A DNA stretch of 35,996 bases from Paenibacillus sp. JCM 10914 (lineage in GTDB: Bacteria; Bacillota; Bacilli; Paenibacillales; Paenibacillaceae), in contig NZ_BAZR01000044.1 of assembly GCF_001315105.1 (NCBI RefSeq), forward strand, positions 1 to 35,996. The letters run 5' to 3'. A program made the position numbers and the translations under genes. Shown here piece after piece: positions 1-6,722 of the stretch. The notes under the pieces are model-generated. The model did not search any database. It saw nothing but the letters and a program-made list of their open reading frames with translations, and was not told the origin of the DNA. How positions within the stretch are numbered: position 1 is the first letter of the stretch; every line of letters begins with the position of its first letter.

Positions 1-56
1 GGTGTCCGGCTTGTTGTACTTGCTTGAAATTCAACGATAGGGAGTGCAGCACGCCC

Positions 57-188
57 TCAGCGGGCGTTCGTGTTATCTTCGCCCGGCGAATTCCGGTAAA
101 AGAACCAGCATTCGTTCAGCAGCTTAATCTGCCTTCTGTCCTTATTGCGATAAGCGCGTGACAATTGATTGCAGAGCCATTGTGGCAA
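57..188 (-). CDS. cmpA: Cortex morphogenetic protein CmpA (43 aa, TTG start)
   Basis: This is a small spore protein that, in B. subtilis, controls entry into cortex assembly by acting with ClpXP on SpoIVA. The minus strand reads from a TTG preceded by a strong AGGAGGAGA ribosome binding site. The product begins MPQWLCNQLSRAYRNKD and contains KLLNECWFFYR, which closely resembles the CmpA pattern of a short basic helix followed by LLN-x-CW-x-Y. It ends at a TGA at 57-59, about the usual 37-45 residues. It lies directly beside a SprT-family gene on the opposite strand, as cmpA lies beside ydcK in B. subtilis. A GC-rich hairpin (51-67) follows the stop but lacks a T tract. The family call is from remembered sequence and synteny. 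Confidence 0.88.
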   Translation of the reverse strand: MPQWLCNQLSRAYRNKDRRQIKLLNECWFFYRNSPGEDNTNAR

Positions 189-270
189 GGGTATCTCCTC
201 CTCTTGCTAATTCCGTCTGTATGGATAGCATATGGAGAAGTAGCCCAAAGCGTGCAGGTCTACCTCGATT

Positions 271-624
271 TTATTCCCCTGCTTCTTCCTCGTACCACTG
301 CTCCAGTTGCGCTTGCAGCGCGCGGATTTCCGTCAGCAGCGAGATTAGAGGATATTCATTCTCGTTCAATGATGCGAAGGATTGCTCAAGTTCGTTTATG
401 TAATCCAGCCCGCCTTGAACGCGCAATGTCTCTTGGAGCAGGTCAAGTCGATCACATTCTGCTACAGCAAGCGGCAACTGCGGTTTGCCTGGAGCGGTCA
501 ACTTATCGATTTCCTTATGTAGGCGTAGATTTAGGGCACTGAGTTGGTAAGCGTAGTCACTTGGCATTTCCACGAATTGCAGCTCGTTCTGATGTTGTAA
601 GATCACGTAACGCATGTTCGGCAT
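271..624 (-). CDS. Conserved hypothetical protein, small acidic helical protein
   Basis: I do not recognise an experimentally defined function. The product is 117 residues from MPNMRYVILQ and ends in a very acidic tail (QWYEEEAGE). Residues about 25-115 look helical, with heptad-like Leu spacing (LSALNLRLHKEID, then LTEIRALQAQLEQ), so a coiled coil is possible. There is no signal peptide or membrane segment. I chose the ATG at 624 because a GGGAG motif lies about 11 nt upstream; an upstream ATG at 645 has no ribosome binding site. The gene precedes cmpA on the same strand with an 82-nt gap and could be cotranscribed with it. It is divergent from the SprT-family gene. Confidence 0.7.
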   Translation of the reverse strand: MPNMRYVILQHQNELQFVEMPSDYAYQLSALNLRLHKEIDKLTAPGKPQLPLAVAECDRLDLLQETLRVQGGLDYINELEQSFASLNENEYPLISLLTEIRALQAQLEQWYEEEAGE

Positions 625-654
625 AATTGCAGGTTCTCCCTCCATACTTTCTAC

Positions 655-684
655 TTGACAGTGTAGCCCACAGGGAAGTTAAAA
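655..684 (+). promoter_or_regulatory. Possible sigma-A promoter for the SprT-family gene
   Basis: A perfect TTGACA (655-660) is followed about 18 nt later by TTAAAA (679-684), a weak -10. It lies 48 nt upstream of the chosen SprT start in an otherwise divergent intergenic region. The -35 is clear and the -10 is poor, so the call is tentative. Confidence 0.4.
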
Positions 685-731
685 TTCAAGTAACATTTAC
701 AAGCACATCGGAAAGGAATAGGCGAGGAACG

Positions 732-1250
732 ATGAATACAATGAGCAACGAACAGTTGCAGGCATGGGTCGAGCGAATCTCCCTGGAGAGCTTTCGCATT
801 CCGTTTAGACATAAGGCCACCTTTAATAGAAGATTGTCATCAACCGGCGGTCGGTATTTTATGAAGAGCCATCATATCGAGATTAACCCGCATCAATTGG
901 AGACGCATGGCGTGGATGAGGTGGAGAAGATCATCAAGCACGAGTTGTGCCATTATCATCTTCATCTGGCCGGAAGAGGATACCGTCATCGGGATGCGGA
1001 TTTTAAAAACCTGCTTCAGGCTGTGGGCGGAAGCCGATTCTGCCAATCGCTGCCCAAGAATACCCCGGGCCGTCGACAACCCGAACCTTATCGCTACAAA
1101 TTGCGCTGTAATGCCTGCGGGGCTGAATACTTACGGAAACGGAAAATGAATCCGGCCCGTTATCGATGTGGCCAATGCAGCGGCCGACTCACGCTTCTAT
1201 CTCTTCGACTCCCCCAAGAAGTCATGATAAATTATTATTATTCTACTTAA
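732..1250 (+). CDS. SprT family zinc metalloprotein (YdcK-like)
   Basis: The 172-residue product has the zinc-metalloprotease signature HELCH at residues 70-74, followed by HLHLAGRGYRHRDADFK, typical of SprT/Spartan-like proteins. A C-terminal zinc ribbon is formed by CNAC (126-129) and CGQC (146-149). Proteins of this family are thought to act on DNA-associated proteins; the bacterial YdcK branch has no firm function. The ATG at 732 follows GCGAGGAAC; a longer frame begins at 627 but has no ribosome binding site and would add unrelated sequence. The gene sits between cmpA and a tRNA cluster, the same setting as ydcK in B. subtilis. Length is normal for the family. Confidence 0.9.
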   Translation: MNTMSNEQLQAWVERISLESFRIPFRHKATFNRRLSSTGGRYFMKSHHIEINPHQLETHGVDEVEKIIKHELCHYHLHLAGRGYRHRDADFKNLLQAVGGSRFCQSLPKNTPGRRQPEPYRYKLRCNACGAEYLRKRKMNPARYRCGQCSGRLTLLSLRLPQEVMINYYYST

Positions 1251-1253
1251 TGT

Positions 1254-1329
1254 TCCCTGATAGCTCAGTTGGTAGAGCACTCGACTGTTAATCGAGTTGT
1301 CACAGGTTCGAGTCCTGTTCGGGGAGCCA
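1254..1329 (+). tRNA. tRNA-Asn (anticodon GTT), CCA encoded
   Basis: A 76-nt cloverleaf with acceptor stem TCCCTGA / TCGGGGA (one G-U pair), D-arm TAGCTCAGTTGGTAGAGC, anticodon loop with GTT, T-arm GGTTCGAGTCC and an encoded CCA. It follows the SprT gene stop by only 3 nt, so the two may share a transcript. Confidence 0.97.
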
Positions 1330-1336
1330 TTCATTT

Positions 1337-1425
1337 GGAGAGATACCCAAGTGGCTATAAGGGGACCCTCTGCTAAGGGGTTAGACTGCGTAAGCGGTGC
1401 GAGGGTTCGAATCCCTCTCTCTCCG
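1337..1425 (+). tRNA. tRNA-Ser (anticodon GCT)
   Basis: An 89-nt class II tRNA with acceptor GGAGAGA / TCTCTCC, anticodon GCT, a long variable arm and T-arm GGTTCGAATCC. CCA is not encoded (G is followed by TTT). It lies 7 nt downstream of tRNA-Asn, the same pair order as the B. subtilis cluster near ydcK. Confidence 0.96.
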
Positions 1426-1440
1426 TTTCAGGAATACATC

Positions 1441-1479
1441 AGGAAGCTCCCGTCACGAAGGTGACTGGGAGCTTTCCTT
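1441..1479 (+). terminator. Strong hairpin after tRNA-Ser, probable terminator
   Basis: AGGAAGCTCCC-GTCAC pairs with GTGAC-TGGGAGCTTTCC around a GAAG loop. The stem is long and GC-rich, but only a broken T tract (TTTCCTT) follows, so termination is likely rather than certain. Confidence 0.6.
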
Positions 1480-1487
1480 GCATAGGG

Positions 1488-1546
1488 ATGAGAACCCTCA
1501 ATAGAGGGGACGTCGGAGCATAGGCTTCGTTATCGGATAAACGCGG
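1488..1546 (+). repeat. Dispersed intergenic repeat, copy A
   Basis: The stretch begins ATGAGAACC and contains GTCGGAGCATAGGCTTCGTT and GGATAA. Copies B (from 2492) and C (from 2593) share ATGAGAAC and GTCG-R-AGC in the same order, with small indels between blocks. All three lie in tRNA spacers. It shows no coding signal. The nature of the element is unknown. Confidence 0.6.
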
Positions 1547-1597
1547 ATCGCGAGGATGATTCGCGCTTTTCTATTTAAAATGGAGGATGAGGAAGGA

Positions 1598-2314
1598 ATG
1601 AAACAGATTATAGCGATGGGCGGGGGCGGCTTCTCTATGGAGCCGGACAATCTGCTGCTGGACCGTTATGTGTTAGCTCAAGTGCCCACGGAAATGCCTA
1701 AAGTATGCTTCATACCCACAGCGAGCGGAGATGCGGACAATTACATCGAACGCTTCTATCATTCGTTTCGGACGCTGCCCTGCAGACCTAGCCACCTCTC
1801 TTTATTTAATCCGAACTTTCATGAACTGGCATCGTATGTGCTTGAGCACGATATCATATATGTGGGTGGTGGAAATACGCGGAACATGCTCGTCCTATGG
1901 CGGGAATGGGGACTGGATGCGATTCTAAAGGAAGCGTATGCCCGAGGGGTGATATTGACCGGCTTAAGCGCAGGCTCCAACTGCTGGTTCGCGGAGGGAA
2001 TTACGGATCCGATAAATGCACCATTATATACGCTGAGAGGATTGGGATTGTTAGAGGGAAGCCATTGCCCTCATTATGATGGTGACAGTGAGAGAAGACC
2101 GTCATACCAGCGCCTGATACAATCCGGTGAAGCACAGAGCGGATATGCGGCCGATGATGGAGCTGCGCTGCATTTCATTGATGAGCGTTTAGAGCGGGTT
2201 GTAAGTTCGCGGGAAACTGCGAGAGCTTATTACGTGAAACAAGAAGGAAACATGGTCAATGAACAGGAAATGCCAACCGAATATCTAGGAGATGAAGGGG
2301 CTTATTTACGCTAA
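1598..2314 (+). CDS. Peptidase E family protein (S51 dipeptidase E-like)
   Basis: The 238-residue product belongs to peptidase family S51, serine peptidases related to Asp-specific dipeptidase E and cyanophycinase. Visible signatures are the glycine-rich start IIAMGGGGFSME, the FIPTASGD strand, YVGGGNTRNML, and the nucleophile elbow GLSAGSNCWF with Ser124. HCPHYDGDSERRP supplies candidate His residues near 156-159. It is cytoplasmic, with no signal peptide. I chose the ATG at 1598 because GGATGAGGAAGGA immediately precedes it; the upstream ATG at 1556 would add an unrelated N-terminus. It stands alone between tRNA groups. Family assignment is firm; whether it cleaves Asp-X dipeptides is inferred. 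Confidence 0.9.
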   Translation: MKQIIAMGGGGFSMEPDNLLLDRYVLAQVPTEMPKVCFIPTASGDADNYIERFYHSFRTLPCRPSHLSLFNPNFHELASYVLEHDIIYVGGGNTRNMLVLWREWGLDAILKEAYARGVILTGLSAGSNCWFAEGITDPINAPLYTLRGLGLLEGSHCPHYDGDSERRPSYQRLIQSGEAQSGYAADDGAALHFIDERLERVVSSRETARAYYVKQEGNMVNEQEMPTEYLGDEGAYLR

Positions 2315-2345
2315 ATAAAAATATGAATTTCTCAGAAAAAAAAGC

Positions 2346-2375
2346 TTGCCATCATTTTTGAAATTATGCTATACT
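2346..2375 (+). promoter_or_regulatory. Sigma-A promoter for the tRNA-Glu/Lys/Leu group
   Basis: TTGCCA (2346-2351), an 18-nt spacer and TATACT (2370-2375), with a TG just before the -10 (TATGCTATACT). It lies 32 nt before tRNA-Glu, a good distance for a stable-RNA promoter. Confidence 0.75.
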
Positions 2376-2407
2376 CAATCTTGTCGTCACGGCGACGTGG
2401 TTAAAGT

Positions 2408-2482
2408 GGCCCGTTGGTCAAGGGGTTAAGACACCTCCCTTTCACGGAGGTAACAGGGGTTCGAATCCCCTACGGGTCACCA
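2408..2482 (+). tRNA. tRNA-Glu (anticodon TTC), CCA encoded
   Basis: A 75-nt cloverleaf: acceptor GGCCCGT / ACGGGTC, anticodon TTC in CTTTCAC, T-arm GGGTTCGAATCCCC and encoded CCA. Its 3' end is duplicated 101 bp downstream. Confidence 0.97.
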
Positions 2483-2518
2483 CTTTCTTATATGAGAACC
2501 ACTACGGTTCGTCGAAGC
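2465..2518 (+). repeat. Direct repeat, unit 1 (tRNA-Glu 3' end plus flank; includes repeat copy B)
   Basis: Bases 2465-2499 match 2566-2600 exactly (35 bp), and similarity continues with scattered mismatches to about 2518. The unit begins inside the tRNA-Glu T-arm and covers the acceptor 3' strand, CCA and flank. The part from ATGAGAACC onward is copy B of the dispersed repeat. Confidence 0.85.
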
Positions 2519-2565
2519 ATAGGCATCGTTAGGATAAGCTTCGCAGTCTCGAACGAAGAGAGAGC

Positions 2566-2619
2566 ATCCCCTACGGGTCACCACTTTCTTATATGAGAAC
2601 GGCTACGGTTTGTCGGAGC
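2566..2619 (+). repeat. Direct repeat, unit 2 (tRNA-Glu 3' fragment; includes repeat copy C)
   Basis: This is a second copy of the last 18 nt of tRNA-Glu plus its downstream flank, 101 bp after the first. There is no 5' half, so it is not a functional tRNA. It could come from tandem duplication or from a past recombination event at the tRNA end. Confidence 0.85.
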
Positions 2620-2645
2620 CTTGGCAACTACATGATTGTCATCGA

Positions 2646-2721
2646 GAGCCATTAGCTCAGTTGGTAGAGCACCTGACTTTTAATCAGGGTGTCGAAGGTT
2701 CGAGTCCTTCATGGCTCACCA
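2646..2721 (+). tRNA. tRNA-Lys (anticodon TTT), CCA encoded
   Basis: A 76-nt cloverleaf with acceptor GAGCCAT / ATGGCTC, D-arm TAGCTCAGTTGGTAGAGC, anticodon TTT in ACTTTTAA, T-arm GGTTCGAGTCC and encoded CCA. Confidence 0.97.
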
Positions 2722-2760
2722 TGATTTACCTTATTTACAAATGTTAGTCCCTTATATTAT

Positions 2761-2843
2761 GCGGTAGTGGTGGAATGGCAGACACGCTATCTTGAGGGGG
2801 TAGTGGGTGTATACCCGTGGAGGTTCGAGTCCTCTCTACCGCA
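2761..2843 (+). tRNA. tRNA-Leu (anticodon GAG), copy 1
   Basis: An 83-nt class II tRNA: acceptor GCGGTAG / CTACCGC, anticodon stem CTATC / GGTAG with loop TTGAGGG giving GAG, variable arm TGGGTGTATACCCG, and no encoded CCA. The gene is identical base for base to 11728-11810. Confidence 0.96.
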
Positions 2844-2852
2844 TACAGAATG

Positions 2853-2887
2853 AGAAGTCCCACACCTTGGTGTGGGACTTCTTTTTG
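2853..2887 (+). terminator. Rho-independent terminator of the tRNA group
   Basis: GAAGTCCCACACC pairs with GGTGTGGGACTTC around a two-base loop, followed by TTTTT. The 190 bp from here to the next gene show no further clear signal. Confidence 0.92.
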
Positions 2888-3078
2888 TGTTTTGAACCTT
2901 AATTTTTGTTTGTGCTCAACAACGTAATTTTCATGAGCGCATCAAGGTTTTAAGTTGGGGATTTACCAAATGGAATTGCGTATTTACGCATATCCAGATG
3001 TTTCATCATAATTCACACGGTTAATATGATACCGTGGACGAGCAACAACTTCCAAATACCTACTAGGAGTGATTCAGA

Positions 3079-3540
3079 ATGGCTAACAATTCGAAACAGA
3101 AAATGAGCCGTGAAGAAGCAGGACGTTTAGGTGGAGAAGCTACTGCGAACAAACACACGAGAGAATTTTATCAGGAAATTGGACGGAAAGGCGGCAAAGC
3201 GACCGCTAACTCCCATGATCGCGAATTCTATCAGGAGATTGGGAGAAAAGGCGGCGAGTCGACATCCAAAACCCATGACCGGGAATTTTATCAGGAGATT
3301 GGTAAAAAGGGAGGATCGGCGACGGCCGAATCGCATACGAAGACCTTTTATGAACGAATTGGGCAGAAAGGTGGCCAGACTACTTCCCACACCCATGAGC
3401 GAGAGTTCTATCAAGAAATTGGGCAAATGGGCAGTGAGATGAGGGGCCATACGGAGGACGCCAAATTAAGCCGCCAAGCGGATAACCGCACGGGGAGCGA
3501 GGGGCGTTTACGGCCCAGGCAACGTTATCGGCGACCCTGA
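3079..3540 (+). CDS. GsiB-like KGG-repeat general stress protein
   Basis: The 153-residue hydrophilic product starts MANNSKQKMSREEAGRLGGE and then carries about five 20-residue repeats of the form REFYQEIGRKGGKATANSHD from residue 28 to about 122. This is the KGG (LEA-like) pattern of B. subtilis GsiB and fungal Con-10, proteins linked to desiccation and general stress. The last unit is degenerate (GQMGSEMR in place of GRKGG). The final 25 residues are very basic and unlike GsiB's short end. TAGGAGTGATTCAGA precedes the ATG. I find no convincing sigma-B promoter. The gene stands alone and is followed by a terminator. Role is inferred from family. Confidence 0.9.
   Translation: MANNSKQKMSREEAGRLGGEATANKHTREFYQEIGRKGGKATANSHDREFYQEIGRKGGESTSKTHDREFYQEIGKKGGSATAESHTKTFYERIGQKGGQTTSHTHEREFYQEIGQMGSEMRGHTEDAKLSRQADNRTGSEGRLRPRQRYRRP
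3160..3444 (+). repeat. In-frame 60-bp tandem repeats within the KGG protein gene
   Basis: Five tandem units of 60 bp (20 codons) encode the REFYQEIGxKGG motif. Units differ at many codons, so they are old rather than recently expanded. The fourth (KTFYERIGQ) and fifth (QMGSEMR) are the most diverged. Confidence 0.85.
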
Positions 3541-3673
3541 CGAACAGCCTATCGGCACGAGAAGAGGGTTTACGAGGTGGGGGCCAGAGCTTGCGCATTC
3601 AAAAGACCCGCCTGTGGATTCGCTGCGACCCATTAACTGAAACCTTCCATTCATATAGGATAATCTATCATAA

Positions 3674-3724
3674 AACAAGGCTTTCTCACGGTCCGTGCAG
3701 ACCGAAGGGAAGAGCCTTGTTTTT
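3674..3724 (+). terminator. Rho-independent terminator after the KGG gene
   Basis: ACAAGGCT pairs with AGCCTTGT (one bulge on the 3' side), and an inner stem GGTC / GACC encloses CGTGCA. TTTTT follows. It lies 134 bp past the KGG stop; the bases between show nothing else. Confidence 0.75.
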
Positions 3725-3796
3725 GGTTTGCTCCGTGAAAGGAAAGTGGGCGAAATACATATCGAGACTAGACAACGGGAAAGGGGTGTGATTATA

Positions 3797-3817
3797 TGAT
3801 AATGATAACCATTCTCA
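3797..3817 (+). promoter_or_regulatory. Fur box upstream of the AraC/siderophore regulator
   Basis: TGATAATGATAACCA followed by TTCTCA matches the Bacillus Fur consensus (TGATAATNATTATCA core extended to 21 bp) with few mismatches. It overlaps a likely -10 (TTATAT/TATGAT, 3792-3800), so Fur-Fe(II) binding would block transcription of the regulator. Confidence 0.88.
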
Positions 3818-3827
3818 ATGAAATGAG

Positions 3828-5537
3828 ATGAGTTTAAGGGAGATGGATTTACATATGTTAAATGAAGCAAAGAATGACCCAACCGATAGATCTTCTGGCA
3901 CGGCATCACGATTAGAACAGCCGGATATCATGGCACGTTTATGGAACGTTGAGATATTTCATGCTGTGGAGCTACCGATGGAACAGCAATTAACCTTTCA
4001 ACCGGCGCTAGTGATTCCCTTCAGCGGTGAAGCAAATCTGTATCAGGCCAAGCAGCTTACCCGAATGATAAAGGGCTGTGCTTATTATTGCGCACCGGGT
4101 TCAACCTTTGGCATACAGGGTTGTACCCATGCATTTTCTATGAATCAGGAACAAATCATGGTGGCGATCGTCCATTTCGATCTATATCAAGCTTCAGACT
4201 CTTCCGGAGCATGGATGAGGGCAGAAGCATCCGCATTCATGCCAAGCGACGGTCTGTTTGTATTAGGATCACCTGAACGGATTCACATGTTGTGCCGATC
4301 GCTCCACAGAAATTTAGATACACAATCACCGATGGAGAGATGGAGAGTCCAGCTTGATTTTCAGGAAATGATCTATACGATGCTGTCCGAGAATGATCCG
4401 CGCTCCAAGAATGGCCGGGTTCAAGCACTGGAGCGGGTGAAGGAATATATCGAGGAGCACTTTGACGAGGACATAACGATCGATCAATTAGCAGCGCTTG
4501 CTGACCTGAGCCCGAAATATCTGGTTGAGGTATACAAAAAGACTTATGGACTTAGCGCGATGGAGTATTTGGCTCAGATTCGCTTGAATAAGGCGAAGCA
4601 GTTCATGCTCGGCTCCGATGCTCTATTACGGGATATCGCCCATATCGTGGGCTATAAAGATGAGTTTTATTTTAGCCGCAAATTCAAAAAAGCTTTTGGC
4701 ATATCCCCGTCGCAGTACCTGAAGAACCAAAAAAATAAATGGGCGATGTATGGCTCCAGCACCTTGCTGGGATATGCGATCCCCCTTCATTTCACGCCAT
4801 ATGCGGCACCGCTTCATCCGAAATGGTCGCAGTATTATTATGATTCACTGGGACCGGAGATTCCCGTGCAGTTGGATGCCTATCGGCAGAATCATAATAA
4901 GGCAGCGAACCTGGCGAAACTGGCTGCTGCAAGGCCGGAGTTCATTATATGTGCAGCAGGTATTGACGATTGGGAAAGAGAGCAGTTGAAGCAAATCGCG
5001 CCAATATTTGAAATGCCGGGGGAAGAGGCGGGATGGCAGCACAACCTGCTGGAGCTCGCCAGGATTGTGGACAGACAGCACGAAGCGGCAGTGTGGATCC
5101 AATCGTTCCAGCGCAAGATTGAGCATCTTCGGGAGGCGTTGCCCGAGATGGACAAACGTGAACAACGACTTCTGACAGCACGTCTGCACCTAGGTAAAAT
5201 GCAGTTATATCATCATCGGGGAATGAGAGAGCTACTGTATGAACAACTGAATTTTATACCAGCGATTCCATTCGAGTTGACGGAAGGTGAGTTGCTGACC
5301 ATCGAACAGATGAAGAACTGCAACGCGCATCATATTTTGTTGCTTATTCGTCAAGATTCGGAGACGCTTGCGCACTGGAGAGAACTTCAGGCAAGTCCGG
5401 AATGGCTGAATATACCTGCCGTTAGGGCAGGTACATTCCACCAACTGTCGTCGTATCCATGGCGAGAATATTCACCTGTGGCGATGGAACGAATGGCAGA
5501 TGAGGCGCTGCGCCTATTTTCCGACAAAAATCCATGA
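3828..5537 (+). CDS. AraC-family regulator fused to a ferric-siderophore-binding domain (Btr-like)
   Basis: The 569-residue product has an N-terminal sensor-like region (1-190), two AraC helix-turn-helices (about 198-297: DEDITIDQLAALADLSPKY, then LRDIAHIVGYKDEFYFSRKF) and a C-terminal domain (about 305-565) resembling ferric-siderophore periplasmic-binding proteins. B. subtilis Btr has this layout: it senses ferric bacillibactin in the cytoplasm and activates feuABC. The gene lies just upstream of a feu-like operon on the same strand and has its own Fur box. Start choice is uncertain: ATG 3828 has a weak ribosome site, while ATG 3855 lies 12 nt after AAGGGAG. There is no signal peptide, consistent with cytoplasmic sensing. 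The precise ligand is inferred. Confidence 0.9.
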   Translation: MSLREMDLHMLNEAKNDPTDRSSGTASRLEQPDIMARLWNVEIFHAVELPMEQQLTFQPALVIPFSGEANLYQAKQLTRMIKGCAYYCAPGSTFGIQGCTHAFSMNQEQIMVAIVHFDLYQASDSSGAWMRAEASAFMPSDGLFVLGSPERIHMLCRSLHRNLDTQSPMERWRVQLDFQEMIYTMLSENDPRSKNGRVQALERVKEYIEEHFDEDITIDQLAALADLSPKYLVEVYKKTYGLSAMEYLAQIRLNKAKQFMLGSDALLRDIAHIVGYKDEFYFSRKFKKAFGISPSQYLKNQKNKWAMYGSSTLLGYAIPLHFTPYAAPLHPKWSQYYYDSLGPEIPVQLDAYRQNHNKAANLAKLAAARPEFIICAAGIDDWEREQLKQIAPIFEMPGEEAGWQHNLLELARIVDRQHEAAVWIQSFQRKIEHLREALPEMDKREQRLLTARLHLGKMQLYHHRGMRELLYEQLNFIPAIPFELTEGELLTIEQMKNCNAHHILLLIRQDSETLAHWRELQASPEWLNIPAVRAGTFHQLSSYPWREYSPVAMERMADEALRLFSDKNP

Positions 5538-5590
5538 AGCATCCGAGTATTGTCCATGGTGAATTGCAGCTAAATCATCTACTATAATCA

Positions 5591-5613
5591 ATAATGATAA
5601 TCATTATCATTAT
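5591..5613 (+). promoter_or_regulatory. Near-perfect palindromic Fur box before the uptake operon
   Basis: The 23 bp form a perfect palindrome about one central base, with core TGATAATCATTATCA at 5595-5609, an exact match to the 7-1-7 Fur consensus. It lies 44 bp before the binding-protein start, immediately after a TATAAT (5583-5588). Confidence 0.95.
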
Positions 5614-5657
5614 CATTATGAAATGATTTTAGCGATGGAAGGGGAAACAAGAGAAAC

Positions 5658-6680
5658 ATGAGAAATATGAAGCTGGTTTTCGGACTGTTACTGACATTTG
5701 CTTTGGTGCTATCCGCGTGTGGAGGCAACGAAACTCAAGATAAAGAAGGAGCGGGTGCGAATCAAGGAACCGAGAGCACGAACCCTGCGCCTGAAAGCAA
5801 TACCGAGGAAACGAAGATGGATGAAGGAACAGAGTCCAAGACCAGGGTTATTACCTATCTTGATCAGGAATATACGATTCCAGAGCAGGTTGAGCGGATT
5901 GTCATTACCGGTGCTGTTGAAGCGATGGAGGATGCCATCGTTCTGGATGTGAAACCGGTCGGAGCGATCAGCTTTTCTGGCAAATTCCCGCCACTGTTCG
6001 AATCGGTCACAGAGAATGCTCAGTCGATCGGTGAGAAGATAGAGCCGAATTTCGAGACCATTCTTTCGTTGAAGCCTGATGTTATTCTGGGTACATCGAA
6101 ATTCAAACCGGAAGTGGCGGAACAGTTAAGCAAGATCGCAACGATGATTCCTTACTCTCACATATCTACGAATTGGGAAGAAAATCTGAGATTGCTGGGT
6201 GAAATCAGCGGTAAACAGGAACAGGCTGAGCAAGAAATTTCTAAGTACAAAGAAGACCTGGTTACAGCGAAGGAATCGATCGGGGATACCCTAAATGACA
6301 AGAGCGTGATTACGATTCGAATCCGTCAGGGTGAAATGTACATTTATCCTGCAGGCGTATTCTTTAACCCTGTACTGTATGAGGATATGGGAATTGCGGT
6401 CCCTGCTGAAGTCGAAGCTGCTCAAGCGCAGGAACTCGTATCCAAGGAGAAGCTGGCCGAGATGAATCCGGACTACATCTTCCTCCAATTCTCACCGGAA
6501 GAGAACACGGATGCGCCTAAAGCGTTGGAAGAACTCCAGAATGATCCGATCATGAAAAATTTGAAATCGTTCAAGAACGGCACCGCATTCGTTAATGTTG
6601 TGGATCCGCTGGCTCAAGGTGGAACGGCGTACAGTAAAATCGAGTTTCTTAAAGCAGCAGTTGAGCACTTGAATAAATAG
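5658..6680 (+). CDS. feuA: Ferric-siderophore ABC transporter binding lipoprotein (FeuA-like)
   Basis: This 340-residue lipoprotein is the extracellular receptor of the uptake system. The signal peptide MRNMKLVFGLLLTFALVLSAC has its lipobox Cys at residue 21, followed by a Ser/Glu/Asn-rich linker to about residue 60. The rest is a class III (helical-backbone) binding protein: ERIVITGAVEAMEDA, SLKPDVILG and NPDYIFLQF are typical of Fe-siderophore receptors. AAGGGG lies 13 nt upstream of the ATG. It is first in a Fur-controlled run with two permeases and an esterase. The FeuA identity, and hence bacillibactin/enterobactin as ligand, is inferred from operon layout; another catecholate is possible. 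Confidence 0.85.
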   Translation: MRNMKLVFGLLLTFALVLSACGGNETQDKEGAGANQGTESTNPAPESNTEETKMDEGTESKTRVITYLDQEYTIPEQVERIVITGAVEAMEDAIVLDVKPVGAISFSGKFPPLFESVTENAQSIGEKIEPNFETILSLKPDVILGTSKFKPEVAEQLSKIATMIPYSHISTNWEENLRLLGEISGKQEQAEQEISKYKEDLVTAKESIGDTLNDKSVITIRIRQGEMYIYPAGVFFNPVLYEDMGIAVPAEVEAAQAQELVSKEKLAEMNPDYIFLQFSPEENTDAPKALEELQNDPIMKNLKSFKNGTAFVNVVDPLAQGGTAYSKIEFLKAAVEHLNK

Positions 6681-6722
6681 AGAACAAGCATTTCTAGTCT
6701 AAACGTATAAGGCGTGTTGTTT

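Noticed and set aside
165..542. Plus-strand open frame over cmpA and the unknown gene
   Set aside because: It has no ribosome site and no family resemblance, and it overlaps two better-supported minus-strand genes.
2465..2619. attL/attR pair of an integrated element
   Set aside because: Only about 100 bp lie between the repeats, with no integrase or cargo.
2888..3078. Sigma-B promoter for the KGG stress gene
   Set aside because: No GTTTAA / GGGTAT pair with proper spacing is present; GTTTTAAG and GGGGAT occur but are only a few bases apart.
3160..3444. Regular 60-bp repeats as a possible CRISPR array
   Set aside because: The period is constant and in frame, it encodes the KGG protein motif, and there are no unique spacers between identical repeats.
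3445..3540. Frameshift at the C-terminus of the KGG protein
   Set aside because: The basic tail is unusual, but neither alternative frame gives a better match to the family end, so there is no support for an indel.
5564..5588. TTGCAG plus TATAAT as the feuA promoter
   Set aside because: The spacer is only 13 nt, too short for sigma-A. TATAAT may still be a -10 with a different or activator-dependent -35.
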